Below, in pieces: positions 28,555 through 36,159 of a stretch of 64,000 nt of DNA; within the stretch, counting starts at the first letter, position 1, and each line of letters starts with the position of its first letter. The stretch comes from Pseudomonas putida (GTDB lineage: Bacteria; Pseudomonadota; Gammaproteobacteria; Pseudomonadales; Pseudomonadaceae), in NCBI RefSeq assembly GCF_003228315.1, contig NZ_CP029693.1, forward strand, positions 6,048,501 through 6,112,500. Direction: 5' to 3'. The translations under genes and the position numbers were made by a program. The notes below the pieces were generated by a model that made no database searches, was not told the origin of the DNA, and saw nothing but the letters and a program-made list of their open reading frames with translations.

Positions 28555-29178
28555 TTACTGGTTCATCTCTTTCTTAATGCGGTAGAACGTTGCTACCCCA
28601 CAACCAGCAAGTAACGCTACTTGATCGGCAGGCATCGTGGGGTGCTTGTGAATCAACGCCGCTACCTTCGCCCACTTAACTGCATTCCTGCCCTTGCCTT
28701 TGGGCTTCCACTCAGGCTCAGCAGCACGCTTGTTTTCTAGCCCTTGCCGGATTCGCTCTACGCGCTTCTCTTGATCCAACCTTGCCATCGTTGCCATGAG
28801 GTCGATGAGCATGTTGTTGATCACGTCCATTATTTGACCTGTGATCCCCTTTGCCTCAATCAGCATGTGACTGGTAGGCAGATCAGCCACGACCAAACGA
28901 AGTCCTTTAGCCTTGATGGTGGACTTGAGAGTGTCCCAGTCGGCCTGCGAGAGGCGACTCAGGCGGTCTACAGACTCAACCAGCAGCAGTTCACCAGGCT
29001 GAGCGTTGTCCAGCAACCGCATAAGCTCAGGGCGAAGAAGTTTGGTCCCGCTGATGTTCTCGGCGTAGACGCCGCTTATGTGCAACCCCTTCTCTGCGGC
29101 AAACTGTTCCAGAGCAACTTTCGCGCGGTGAGCGTCTTGATCTTTGGTTGATGCACGGAGATATAGGTGGGCGTTCAT
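28555..29178 (-). CDS. Serine recombinase (resolvase/invertase family)
   Basis: 207 residues. The N-terminal catalytic domain begins HLYLRAST with the nucleophile S10 and R8, followed by LLVESVDRLSR and the long E helix (GITGQIMDVINNMLIDLMATMARLDQEKRVERIRQGLENKR). A C-terminal helix-turn-helix resembles Hin (KVAALIHKHPTMPADQVALLAGCGVATFYRIKKEM). The size fits a resolvase or invertase rather than a large serine integrase. Three TTTGATAG copies spaced 48-49 bp and a long dyad lie just upstream, a plausible crossover region. It may resolve dimers or invert a segment of the island. Confidence 0.9.
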   Translation of the reverse strand: MNAHLYLRASTKDQDAHRAKVALEQFAAEKGLHISGVYAENISGTKLLRPELMRLLDNAQPGELLLVESVDRLSRLSQADWDTLKSTIKAKGLRLVVADLPTSHMLIEAKGITGQIMDVINNMLIDLMATMARLDQEKRVERIRQGLENKRAAEPEWKPKGKGRNAVKWAKVAALIHKHPTMPADQVALLAGCGVATFYRIKKEMNQ

Positions 29179-29201
29179 CGCGACTATCCTTTGCTCTCTG
29201 T

Positions 29202-29309
29202 TTTGATAGGTCTATGATAAATCAATCATATGTCTATCGACAATAGCTATTTGATAGTGTGTGGGCGGTGCTGCTCAACTACCAGACTTGTCTACTTCTT
29301 TGATAGGAC
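29202..29309. promoter_or_regulatory. Candidate res site of the serine recombinase
   Basis: TTTGATAG occurs at 29202, 29250 and 29299, with regular 48- and 49-bp steps. The segment 29205-29238 is an imperfect dyad with ends GATAG and CTATC. Serine resolvases bind several spaced dyads beside their own gene. Confidence 0.5.
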
Positions 29310-29355
29310 TTCCGCCCCTCAGTCTGACATGAACTTGTGTCCAACCCGCTAGAAC

Positions 29356-29835
29356 GTGGCGTCAATCTTCAAGGTCAAGATAGAAAATGTCGTATGCACT
29401 ACATGCGGCACAAGCCACTTTTGTACGGAAGGGCACTACATCCAGATGCCGGAGCGAGAACGCGAACCTAAAGTTAGAGCCACCATCATTTGCCTGCGTA
29501 ATGGCAGGGTTCTCCTTGTCCGGAAGAAGGGTGGCCAATGGAATTTTCCAGGGGGCGGTATCGAGGAGGGCGAGATGCCGCAAGAGGCTGCCATCAGAGA
29601 ACTCCGTGAAGAGGCTTACCTACGTGGCCACGTCCTGCATGCCCTTTGCACAATCAGGGTTGGCAATACGCTCCACTACATCTTCACGATTAACGTGCCT
29701 GAGGGTGAGGAGGCAGAACCAAGCAACGAGATCGTCGCGTGCAAATGGGTCCACCGGAGTAGGCTCACTGGGTCCATGCTCAAGCCTTCTGCCGCAGCAT
29801 TGTTGGCGATGGGCCTCCCAGCTCTCTCTGCGTAG
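29356..29835 (+). CDS. NUDIX hydrolase with short cysteine-rich N-terminus
   Basis: 159 residues from GTG 29356; ATG 29446 would give a shorter form starting MPEREREPKV. The NUDIX box is visible as GGIEEGEMPQEAAIRELREEAYL, with the RELREE catalytic glutamates intact and alanine where glycine is usual. It should hydrolyse a nucleoside diphosphate linked to another group; the substrate is unknown. The longer form adds CTTCGTSHFC, a possible half zinc ribbon. It lies back to back with the recombinase region and is convergent with the small gene at 29846. Standalone NUDIX genes are common island cargo. Confidence 0.82.
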   Translation: MASIFKVKIENVVCTTCGTSHFCTEGHYIQMPEREREPKVRATIICLRNGRVLLVRKKGGQWNFPGGGIEEGEMPQEAAIRELREEAYLRGHVLHALCTIRVGNTLHYIFTINVPEGEEAEPSNEIVACKWVHRSRLTGSMLKPSAAALLAMGLPALSA

Positions 29836-29845
29836 CTAAGCACCC

Positions 29846-30091
29846 TTATTCATCATTGGCTGGCTTGAAACTGGCGCCACTCAACTCCACAAGCCGCCGC
29901 AGTGCTGGCTCCATCACGCGATCTGAATTCATCAGATGACCCACTGCCTTCATCACCGCATCTGAGCGTTCAACGTGACCGGTTTCTGCCATCCAGGGTG
30001 CGAGGACGTGTAGCGTCTCGCAGATGGCAATCTGGTTTCTCCAGAGTTGGTTGAGTGCTCTGGCGATGCAAACTTCTTGTTCCGACATCAT
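29846..30091 (-). CDS. Small helical protein, paralogue of the one at 26457
   Basis: 81 residues from ATG 30091, which has AAGGGG upstream; an in-frame start six codons earlier lacks one. The core RNQIAICETLHVLAPWMAETGHVERSDAVMKAVGHLM aligns in register with the small protein at 26457-26675. No named family is recognised. The stop is 10 bp past the convergent NUDIX stop. Two divergent copies within one island suggest a conserved accessory function. Confidence 0.65.
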   Translation of the reverse strand: MMSEQEVCIARALNQLWRNQIAICETLHVLAPWMAETGHVERSDAVMKAVGHLMNSDRVMEPALRRLVELSGASFKPANDE

Positions 30092-30396
30092 AGCTACGCC
30101 CCTTCGCATTGATCATCGCAGCCGTTCAAGAGCGTAATGGCTGCATAGACCGAGATCCGTTGAGTGTCTTTTTCCCCATTGAAGAATCGGAGCGGGCGCT
30201 CGTTCAAGCTTAATCCCATATTTATCGTAAGGGATTTTGCGTAGATAGCGGTTTCAGCTTAGGCCCGCTGGGCTCAATCCCAATAATCATGAGGGCTATC
30301 AATCAGGTTAGCCGGTCGCAGGTCGCATACACGGCAAGTTATCCATTAGATAAGGATTAACTAAAGTGGTGAATGTGCAACGGCATTGGGCTTCGC

Positions 30397-30627
30397 TCAC
30401 ATTCCTTCGAACAATACTGAAATGCTCACGCCTAAAGCATCGGCAAGCACCTTGATGGCATGGATCGACGGGTTGGCTCCGCCTGTTTCGATGCGGGACA
30501 TGTACGTTCTGGCGAATCCGCACCGATCAGCAAAAGCTTCTTGACTCATGCCCATAGCCACGCGGAGCTCCCTGACTCGGGTGCCGAACTGGTGCTGAAG
30601 TGCTGGGGAAGGAGGTGGTGCTGGCAT
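30397..30627 (-). CDS. XRE-family DNA-binding repressor
   Basis: 76 residues, almost entirely one helix-turn-helix: FGTRVRELRVAMGMSQEAFADRCGFARTYMSRIETGGANPSIHAIKVLADALGVSISVLFE. This is a Cro/C1-type single-domain protein as found controlling restriction genes and mobile elements. It is divergent from the unknown gene at 30770 with a 142-bp shared promoter region. It could keep island genes silent; the target is inferred only from position. Confidence 0.85.
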   Translation of the reverse strand: MPAPPPSPALQHQFGTRVRELRVAMGMSQEAFADRCGFARTYMSRIETGGANPSIHAIKVLADALGVSISVLFEGM

Positions 30628-30769
30628 TCCCCTATGGTCAGGTGATGTGCTCTAATCGGACACACACTAATCGTGACATGCGGGGCGTGCTCACCGATCC
30701 GCCCCGTATCCACGGCACCAGTCCAATGGCTAGACGCCATAAGACGTAGGGACGTTAAGGAATCGCAGC

Positions 30770-31543
30770 GTGAGACTGAAGATCAAGGGTGAAATTACTC
30801 CGGAGCAGTTGGTGAAGGCTTTTGAGATGGCGACGAAAGCATTGGAGGCCGACGTACCTGGTGGGAAGTTCTATGGGGCCAACCTGTATCTGGTTCCGTA
30901 CGATCCAGATGGAGAGCGGCTTTCAGCTTTAGATGAACGTGGTTCTCCAGCAATCCTGACTGTTCCCGCTCAACCCGGAACGAACGTCAAGCCAGCCTTG
31001 AGTGCCAAAGCCCAGCAACGCCGCGATGCCGCCCTTGAGGCAAAGCTCCAACGCGAGGCCCAAGTAGCTGAACGAGATCGCAAGGAGGTTGCTGAGTACA
31101 AACGCCAGCGTCAAATTCAAGCTGTTCAATTAGCGAAAGCTCAAACAGCGTTCAATGCTCTGAACGAATTAACGTCCAAACTACTTGCCTCGGAGCCGGA
31201 AGATCTAATTGATGGACTAAACGAAGCCATCAGGACTAGTTGGCACGGCCAGGAACCCAAGGAGCCGCATGGCCCCCGGAAGGGAGAGCTAAAGCCGGTG
31301 CCAGAGTTTTCGATTGTGGATGGGAAGCTGTCACTGTTCACAGCTTCTTGGAAGAATCCAAGACTCTTATTCAACCCAATTGGCACTCTGAACCTGAACT
31401 TGAGCACGCTTGCACCCATTTGGACGCACAGCGCTTGGATGATTGCCATTGATGGGTTCCTGAACGTCATGGAACACCTGAACGGATCACTGCCGGAAGA
31501 AATCTTCGGTGAACATTTGCCTCAGAGAAAACCTGCGGACTGA
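30770..31543 (+). CDS. Unknown protein with central coiled coil
   Basis: 257 residues from GTG 30770, with TAAGGA about 10 bp upstream. No family is recognised. The N-terminal part (1-75) is a small globular domain (MRLKIKGEITPEQLVKAFEMATKALEA...ANLYLVPYDPDGERL). Residues about 80-140 form a highly charged helix rich in Q, R, E and A. The C-terminal third has FSIVDGKLSLFTASWKNPRLLFNPIG and a tryptophan-rich end. No signal peptide or membrane segment is present. It is divergent from the XRE repressor and may be under its control. Confidence 0.7.
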   Translation: MRLKIKGEITPEQLVKAFEMATKALEADVPGGKFYGANLYLVPYDPDGERLSALDERGSPAILTVPAQPGTNVKPALSAKAQQRRDAALEAKLQREAQVAERDRKEVAEYKRQRQIQAVQLAKAQTAFNALNELTSKLLASEPEDLIDGLNEAIRTSWHGQEPKEPHGPRKGELKPVPEFSIVDGKLSLFTASWKNPRLLFNPIGTLNLNLSTLAPIWTHSAWMIAIDGFLNVMEHLNGSLPEEIFGEHLPQRKPAD

Positions 31544-32026
31544 CAGTTATAGCGCCGCTACATGGCGGTCCACTGACACAGTAGGGTTTAGTGATCACAT
31601 CTGGACGTTAACGTGCGTGGGATGAGCTAGTTAAAAGAATCTCGACTTTTCTCGCTACATCCTAATGCTCGTTATCTGGACGCTCAGGTGCTTCCCATGG
31701 GCTACTTATGCGGGTTATCCAAAGGCATCCCTGAAGGTTAGCGATCAGTGTTTTCAGTCTCTATAGGTCGCTCGGCATGGTTAACGTGGGGCAGGGGAGC
31801 AAAGCACCACAAGCTTTTGATTTGAACTGTGCCGGGGATGGGATGACTGAAATTCAAGGATATCTGCCTTCTAAGTCTTCATTCCCTAAGTAGTCAACTG
31901 TTCCCAAGGCACTAATAACAACTGTACAGGTCCGAAGGGGAGGGTAGGGCTAGGGCCCCCTCCCGCTCTTCCTTTTAATTGTGCAGGAGAACTTGTGTCC
32001 AATGGCACAGGTTTGTAGCGATGTAT
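31544..32026. other. Gap with G-rich tract, no gene seen
   Basis: About 480 bp without a supported reading frame. At 31937-31955 four G runs (GGGGAGGGTAGGGCTAGGG) form a G-quadruplex-type motif, followed at once by a C run that could pair with it. Confidence 0.4.
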
Positions 32027-32072
32027 GGGGTGTAATCTTTCCTAAGAAGTCTTTTAGGATAGGTTACACCCC
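32027..32072 (-). terminator. Long imperfect hairpin after the helicase-like gene
   Basis: Arms GGGGTGTAATCTTTCCTA and TAGGATAGGTTACACCCC (two arms of 18, a few mismatches) around a 10-nt loop. It starts 10 bp after the stop codon at 32083. There is no T run on the minus strand, so it may be a 3' protective fold or a recombination site rather than a classical terminator. Confidence 0.45.
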
Positions 32073-32082
32073 GTCGGGAGGA

Positions 32083-33522
32083 TTAGGCTGCTTTATATGC
32101 CTGCTTCATCTTCTGTATCTTCTGGCGTGAAACTCCAGTCTGTCGATGGATCTCAAGGGCTGAAGTTTCGAGGGATATCAGGCGTTTAACCTCTTCTTCT
32201 GTCTGTTCATCAAGCCTCCTGCCATCTCGCTTGATCGGTATCGCATATGCGAGGGACCAATCCACTGTTGCATCAGGGAAGTACGTGGATAGCAGATAAT
32301 CAACAACGCGGTAGTCCTGAACATAGAGTTTAGTTTTCTTTACGTTGTCACGGGAGCGAACTGCAGTACGAGTTACCGACTGTAGTGTTGGTTCAAGCAG
32401 CCTGTTTGTAATAAACGCCTCTTCGAAATCTCGTCCGTACTTTTCCTTCAGATAGACTAACCCTAGTCTCTCAGATGGGCTTGGATTGCCACCAAATAGA
32501 ACTATCACTTCCGTTGCATTGGCATAACTGTTTAAGCCTCGGCAATCCTTAGGGATATATACAACACCTCTAGTGGAACTGAATCTAGCCCAAGTATTTG
32601 CCAGGAGGAGTGGTGTGCTGTTGACATGCTCCATAATTGTCGCAAGGACTATATCAATAAGGCGCTTGTCCTCGTGTTGCGCGATCATCGTCTTTTTACT
32701 GAACTTCTGGTCTTTCGGAACAACTGGGCAGATGGTGACAAGGTTGCTTACAGGCTGCCATTCCGGAGTGTACTCTGAGTCAACGAAGCGGAAACCATGC
32801 ACCTGTGCAAATACCTCAAACTCACTGTTCTTGATGCTCGCTGCTAGTACGTGTGATTCAATTGCCGAGGAGAAGATGTCCCACCAGTCCGTATACTCCT
32901 CGACGGCGCGAATATGCCGTGTGCCATCGGACGTGGGCTGATCGATAAAAACCTCTACGTCTGAGAGCAGCAGTCGGAATATGTGAGCCGCAGAGGATCC
33001 CAGTGTTGAGCAATCCATTCCTCGTGCATCCGCACGGTTAGTAGATACTTGTTCCCGGACTTGTTCTTCCAGGCCGTCAATGATTTGAAGTTTTCCATCG
33101 CGTTCCACAGTGAACTGAAGTATGCGTGGCATTTCCGAGGGCTTGACTGGGTAGTCCGGGTAATCCACAACCTTTGGAAGCTCATCAAGCACCAGAGTCC
33201 AATTGTGAAGCAACGATGGGCGGATTCGCCGGATTGAGTCTTGGGTGCAGACAATGAAGTTGTCCACTTTCTCTTCCAGTGCTTTCTCCAGACTTCTGAC
33301 AACCAATTCGCCGTCACGATGATCAATCGGTCGACATGTTATTCCTTTGCTGGAGGCCCGCTGAATAATCTCGTCGCTCAGAACTAGTGTCGGTAAGGCG
33401 AGAACTAGCCGTTTCCCTGAGCTTGTTAGAGAGGGGAGTTTGGACAACAGGGCTTCGGTTTTACCCGAGCCTGGAGCGGCAATTGCGGTGTGGATGGGTT
33501 TGATTCGTTCAATCCGTGACAT
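32083..33522 (-). CDS. P-loop helicase-like NTPase with C-terminal HTH
   Basis: 479 residues. Walker A APGSGKT (16-22) at the very N-terminus and Walker B LVLDELPK (D113-E114) give a DExx-type SF2 helicase or ATPase core. The motif KRLVLALPTLVLSDEI corresponds to motif Ia. Later parts diverge from any helicase I can name. The C-terminus (about 430-479) ends in a helix-turn-helix, LETSALEIHRQTGVSRQKIQKMKQ. On small integrative elements such a protein often drives replication or acts in defence; neither can be chosen from sequence. Upstream is AT-rich non-coding DNA. Confidence 0.75.
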   Translation of the reverse strand: MSRIERIKPIHTAIAAPGSGKTEALLSKLPSLTSSGKRLVLALPTLVLSDEIIQRASSKGITCRPIDHRDGELVVRSLEKALEEKVDNFIVCTQDSIRRIRPSLLHNWTLVLDELPKVVDYPDYPVKPSEMPRILQFTVERDGKLQIIDGLEEQVREQVSTNRADARGMDCSTLGSSAAHIFRLLLSDVEVFIDQPTSDGTRHIRAVEEYTDWWDIFSSAIESHVLAASIKNSEFEVFAQVHGFRFVDSEYTPEWQPVSNLVTICPVVPKDQKFSKKTMIAQHEDKRLIDIVLATIMEHVNSTPLLLANTWARFSSTRGVVYIPKDCRGLNSYANATEVIVLFGGNPSPSERLGLVYLKEKYGRDFEEAFITNRLLEPTLQSVTRTAVRSRDNVKKTKLYVQDYRVVDYLLSTYFPDATVDWSLAYAIPIKRDGRRLDEQTEEEVKRLISLETSALEIHRQTGVSRQKIQKMKQAYKAA

Positions 33523-34103
33523 GGTTCTTTCCTTTTATTTAGTTGTTCGCAACTCCTCGATGTGTTCCGGTTCATTGTATTTGGAACTCATGACCCTATA
33601 TCGCAGACAGCACGAAACCCACTCTGCTCAGCGGCCTATTGGCTTGAACAAGCGAGGTAGTGGTCTATTAGTAGGGGAGGTTTTGCTGCACCAGCGTCGT
33701 TGGCTGGGAAGCGAAGAATACAGCGCTTGGGCAGGATGTCAAGCAGGCTTGTGAACTTTTTTGCTGGTGGTTGAGCAACTTTCAGTATGCCGCTTACTGC
33801 ATTAACTTTATTGGAGGATCAGGGTTTTAAGCTTAATTGAGTGTAATGGGTGTTGGCTAGATTGGCTATTTCTGAAGAGCTTGCAGGTCTAATTTAAGTG
33901 TTTTTTTCTTTGCTGTATCTTTGGTTGATATTGTTGTATTCGCCCGTAAGGCTTCTTTTAGAGGCTCTGGGAGAGTGTTTTGAATTGTGCTAATATTTCC
34001 ATAAGTGTCACCTGGTAAATTTGGCTTGTATTAATTGATCGTGCTTGTAATTGTTTGAGGTTGTCAGGGTCTCTAGAGCGTGGTTTTAACTTTTAGCTGT
34101 GCA
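33523..34103. other. AT-rich region with a start-less open frame
   Basis: About 580 bp, conspicuously AT-rich. On the minus strand 33866-34030 is open for 55 codons with coding-like content (PGDTYGNISTIQNTLPEPLK and a lysine-rich tail) but no start codon, so it may be a gene remnant between the KilA-N pseudogene and the helicase-like gene. Confidence 0.4.
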
Positions 34104-34614
34104 TTAGTTGGCTGTTTCTACCTGACTCAAATGTGAGGCACTGCTTGGGAGTTCCCAGCACCTGTTTCGAGGTGCCAAGATTTCCACTCCGAGCCGGAGG
34201 CTTCCCCTAAGCCTTAACCCTGCCCTAGATAAAGACGGGAAACATTTCAACGAATTGTCTAGCAGGCCTTGAGTAGCATGCACATGAACAGCTACACCCT
34301 CAGTAACCATCCGGTCGTAGGCCTCGATCACCTTCAGGCTGTACGCCGGGCTAATTCACATGGCATATGTATACACCAAAGCCTTAACAGCGTAGGTGCC
34401 GCCGTACCTGCCCGCTTTAGCTGTGAGAGGTTCAATTGTGGGATCACCCACTTTTAACTCCGCGACCAAACTTTGAGCTTCATAGCGAGCCCATTGCCCA
34501 GGGGCGTAAGTGCTACTAGTCCCGCTCGCATCGTGTACATCATTGTGGCTGTACCGGCCTTCGCTATCCTGGCGGACGGTGATCCCGTCGATTACAACTT
34601 CTTGTGTCTGATTG
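34104..34614 (-). pseudogene. KilA-N domain protein remnant (phage antirepressor type)
   Basis: Reading the minus strand from 34614 gives VVIDGITVRQDSEGRYSHNDVHDASG, then AKAGRYGGTYAVKALVYTYAM, a stop, and ISPAYSLKVIEAYDRMV. This is a nearly complete KilA-N domain, the DNA-binding module of phage antirepressors. The family has tryptophan between the last two parts (YAMWISP), and here TGA stands in its place at 34356-34358. No start codon precedes the domain, which abuts the integrase stop codon. After DNSLKCFP the frame loses similarity and ends at 34104. It is therefore broken at three points. Confidence 0.78.
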
Positions 34615-35919
34615 TCAGGCGGATTGCAATTCGATCTTTGACAGAGCTTCCGCCATCGCCTTCAGCGGGCTACGGCTGCCATAGATGCTGAATGTGACCG
34701 CACCGTCCTCGTGTCCGGCGATGCGTTTGATCAGCGAGTCCTGCACCCCTGCATCACGTAAATCGTCGATGAGGGTGTGGCGGAAGCTGTGGAACGTTTT
34801 CCTAGTGTCAGTAACGCCCCGCTTCTTTTTATACCTACCGAACCATTTTGACGGTGCATGGCCAAGTTTTCCCCGAACGGCCTCCAGTTCTGGGAACAGA
34901 CTGACGGCTCCAGTAGCTCGCAACGCCTCCACATGTTGCACCAGCCCAAGGTCAATCAGAACCGGGTGCAAGGGGAGAATGCGTCGGCTACTGGAGTTCT
35001 TGAGGTTCTGGCCTTGCTGGCTGTCATCGATGCGGATGCATTGGATACCGTGTTGTTCGATGAAATCATCCACACGTAATTGGCAGAGTTCTTCCAGTCG
35101 GGCCCCGGTGGCTCGCCCAAGGAACGGCAACCAGTAACGCCATGGGTATTTGTGGGCTTCCTTTTGTAGCGTCTCGTGATTTAACAGGATTTTGAGGTCA
35201 TGGCGGTCGAAGGAAAGTCGGGCATCCTTGGCTGATCCCGCCATAACCTTCATGCCCAGAAGCGGATTATCTGCGATGTACCCGTTGGACTTGCACCAGT
35301 TCAGAAAGGCGGAAAGCTTGCGTAAACGATTGTTCACGGTAACGGCAGTGATGGTTTTGTAAGTGGTGCCAGACTCGATCACCTGTCTCAGGGTCTTGCC
35401 CTCGTACTCGGGGCGTAAGCCAAAGTATTGCGGGCAACGGCTCAACCGTTCTTTCAGCAGTCTGGCCTGTTGTGCGTCGAACGCCTCGACGGGCATGTCA
35501 CCCATCAGCTCGAACAGATCCCGCAGAGCACGTTCCACCTCGAAGGTGCTGACCTCCCGCCAGGTGCCACCACGTTTTCCTTCTTCTATATATAGCCGGG
35601 AGAGCGTAGCGAGGGATGGGCCGTCATCGTTCCGTACCAGTGAGTGGACGGACGCCTTTCGTTCAGCAGGTTGGATGATCGGTGAAGGGGCAGAGTCTCG
35701 CCACTGCGAACAAAGTCGACGCAGGGTCAGAACATCGGTCATGGGATGTTCAATCAGGTGGATCTGCACATGCTGGGCCAATGAGGCTGCAAGGAATAAC
35801 GCAGACTGCCGGTCCCGCAGTTTCAGGCAGAGTCGAAGAGTGTGGCGGTTCGGAAATAGATGTTTGGGCAGTCGAAGGTTCAGGTAATAGACCGATTGGC
35901 GGCGGACAATGTAGGCCAT
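34615..35919 (-). CDS. int: Tyrosine recombinase, island integrase
   Basis: 434 residues. The N-terminal part (MAYIVRRQSVYYLNLRLPKHLF) matches the DUF6538-like arm-binding region, followed by a core-binding domain and the catalytic domain. Visible catalytic residues are the arginine in GRATGARLEELCQL, H-x-x-R in FHSFRHTLID, and the histidine and tyrosine in HEDGAVTFSIYGSR. Starts further upstream exist, but ATG 35919 fits the family N-terminus. It has no obvious ribosome binding site because three 13-bp repeats run up to the start codon. Its 5' end is about 165 bp from the att repeat, the usual layout for an integrase acting at a stable-RNA gene end. Confidence 0.93.
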   Translation of the reverse strand: MAYIVRRQSVYYLNLRLPKHLFPNRHTLRLCLKLRDRQSALFLAASLAQHVQIHLIEHPMTDVLTLRRLCSQWRDSAPSPIIQPAERKASVHSLVRNDDGPSLATLSRLYIEEGKRGGTWREVSTFEVERALRDLFELMGDMPVEAFDAQQARLLKERLSRCPQYFGLRPEYEGKTLRQVIESGTTYKTITAVTVNNRLRKLSAFLNWCKSNGYIADNPLLGMKVMAGSAKDARLSFDRHDLKILLNHETLQKEAHKYPWRYWLPFLGRATGARLEELCQLRVDDFIEQHGIQCIRIDDSQQGQNLKNSSSRRILPLHPVLIDLGLVQHVEALRATGAVSLFPELEAVRGKLGHAPSKWFGRYKKKRGVTDTRKTFHSFRHTLIDDLRDAGVQDSLIKRIAGHEDGAVTFSIYGSRSPLKAMAEALSKIELQSA

Positions 35920-35958
35920 GAGTGGAACACCAGAGTGGAACAGCGGAGTGGAACAATG
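35920..35958. repeat. Three tandem 13-bp repeats at the integrase start
   Basis: GAGTGGAACACCA, GAGTGGAACAGCG and GAGTGGAACAATG follow each other exactly. The invariant GAGTGGAACA is read as TGTTCCACTC on the integrase strand and touches its ATG. They may be recombinase arm sites or repressor sites. Confidence 0.85.
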
Positions 35959-36040
35959 CTGACTACACCCCGGAGTCTTGGCCGTCCGTGCAGCGAATTC
36001 GCACGGTAGAAATATGGCACCCCAAAAGCCTGAAACCCTT

Positions 36041-36158
36041 ACCCCATAAGGCCCGCAACGATCAGCGAGCATGCTTGCATGCCACCCGGTCAGGCCTGGA
36101 AGGGAGCAGCCGCAGCGGTGACATTGTGTGCCGGGGTGTGGCTGGTGGGGTCGCCACC
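36041..36158 (+). ncRNA. Chimeric second SRP RNA-like sequence at the right island end
   Basis: The 3' 76 bp are identical to ffs, including the GGTCAGGCCTGGAAGGGAGC apical domain. The 5' part is not junk: ACCCCAT can pair with the 3' TGGGGT, and CCCGCAACGATCAGC matches ffs exactly. Between them lies GAGCATGCTTGCATGCC where ffs has a shorter spacer. The sequence thus keeps much of an SRP RNA fold but with a different 5' strand. No convincing promoter is seen, so it is probably not expressed. It is best explained as element end plus original host ffs 3' end. Confidence 0.6.
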
Positions 36159-36159
36159 T
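36084..36159 (+). repeat. att direct repeat, right copy
   Basis: 76 bp identical to 23789-23864. It marks the right boundary of the integrated element. Host DNA resumes at 36160. Confidence 0.9.

Noticed and set aside
29331..32002. 14-mer GAACTTGTGTCCAA at about 29331 and again at about 31989
   Set aside because: Two copies of 14 bp within a 12-kb island can occur by chance and no terminal inverted repeats or transposase accompany them.
23865..36083. Complete prophage or conjugative element
   Set aside because: No capsid, tail, terminase, relaxase or secretion genes are present. Only integration, regulation and cargo genes are seen.
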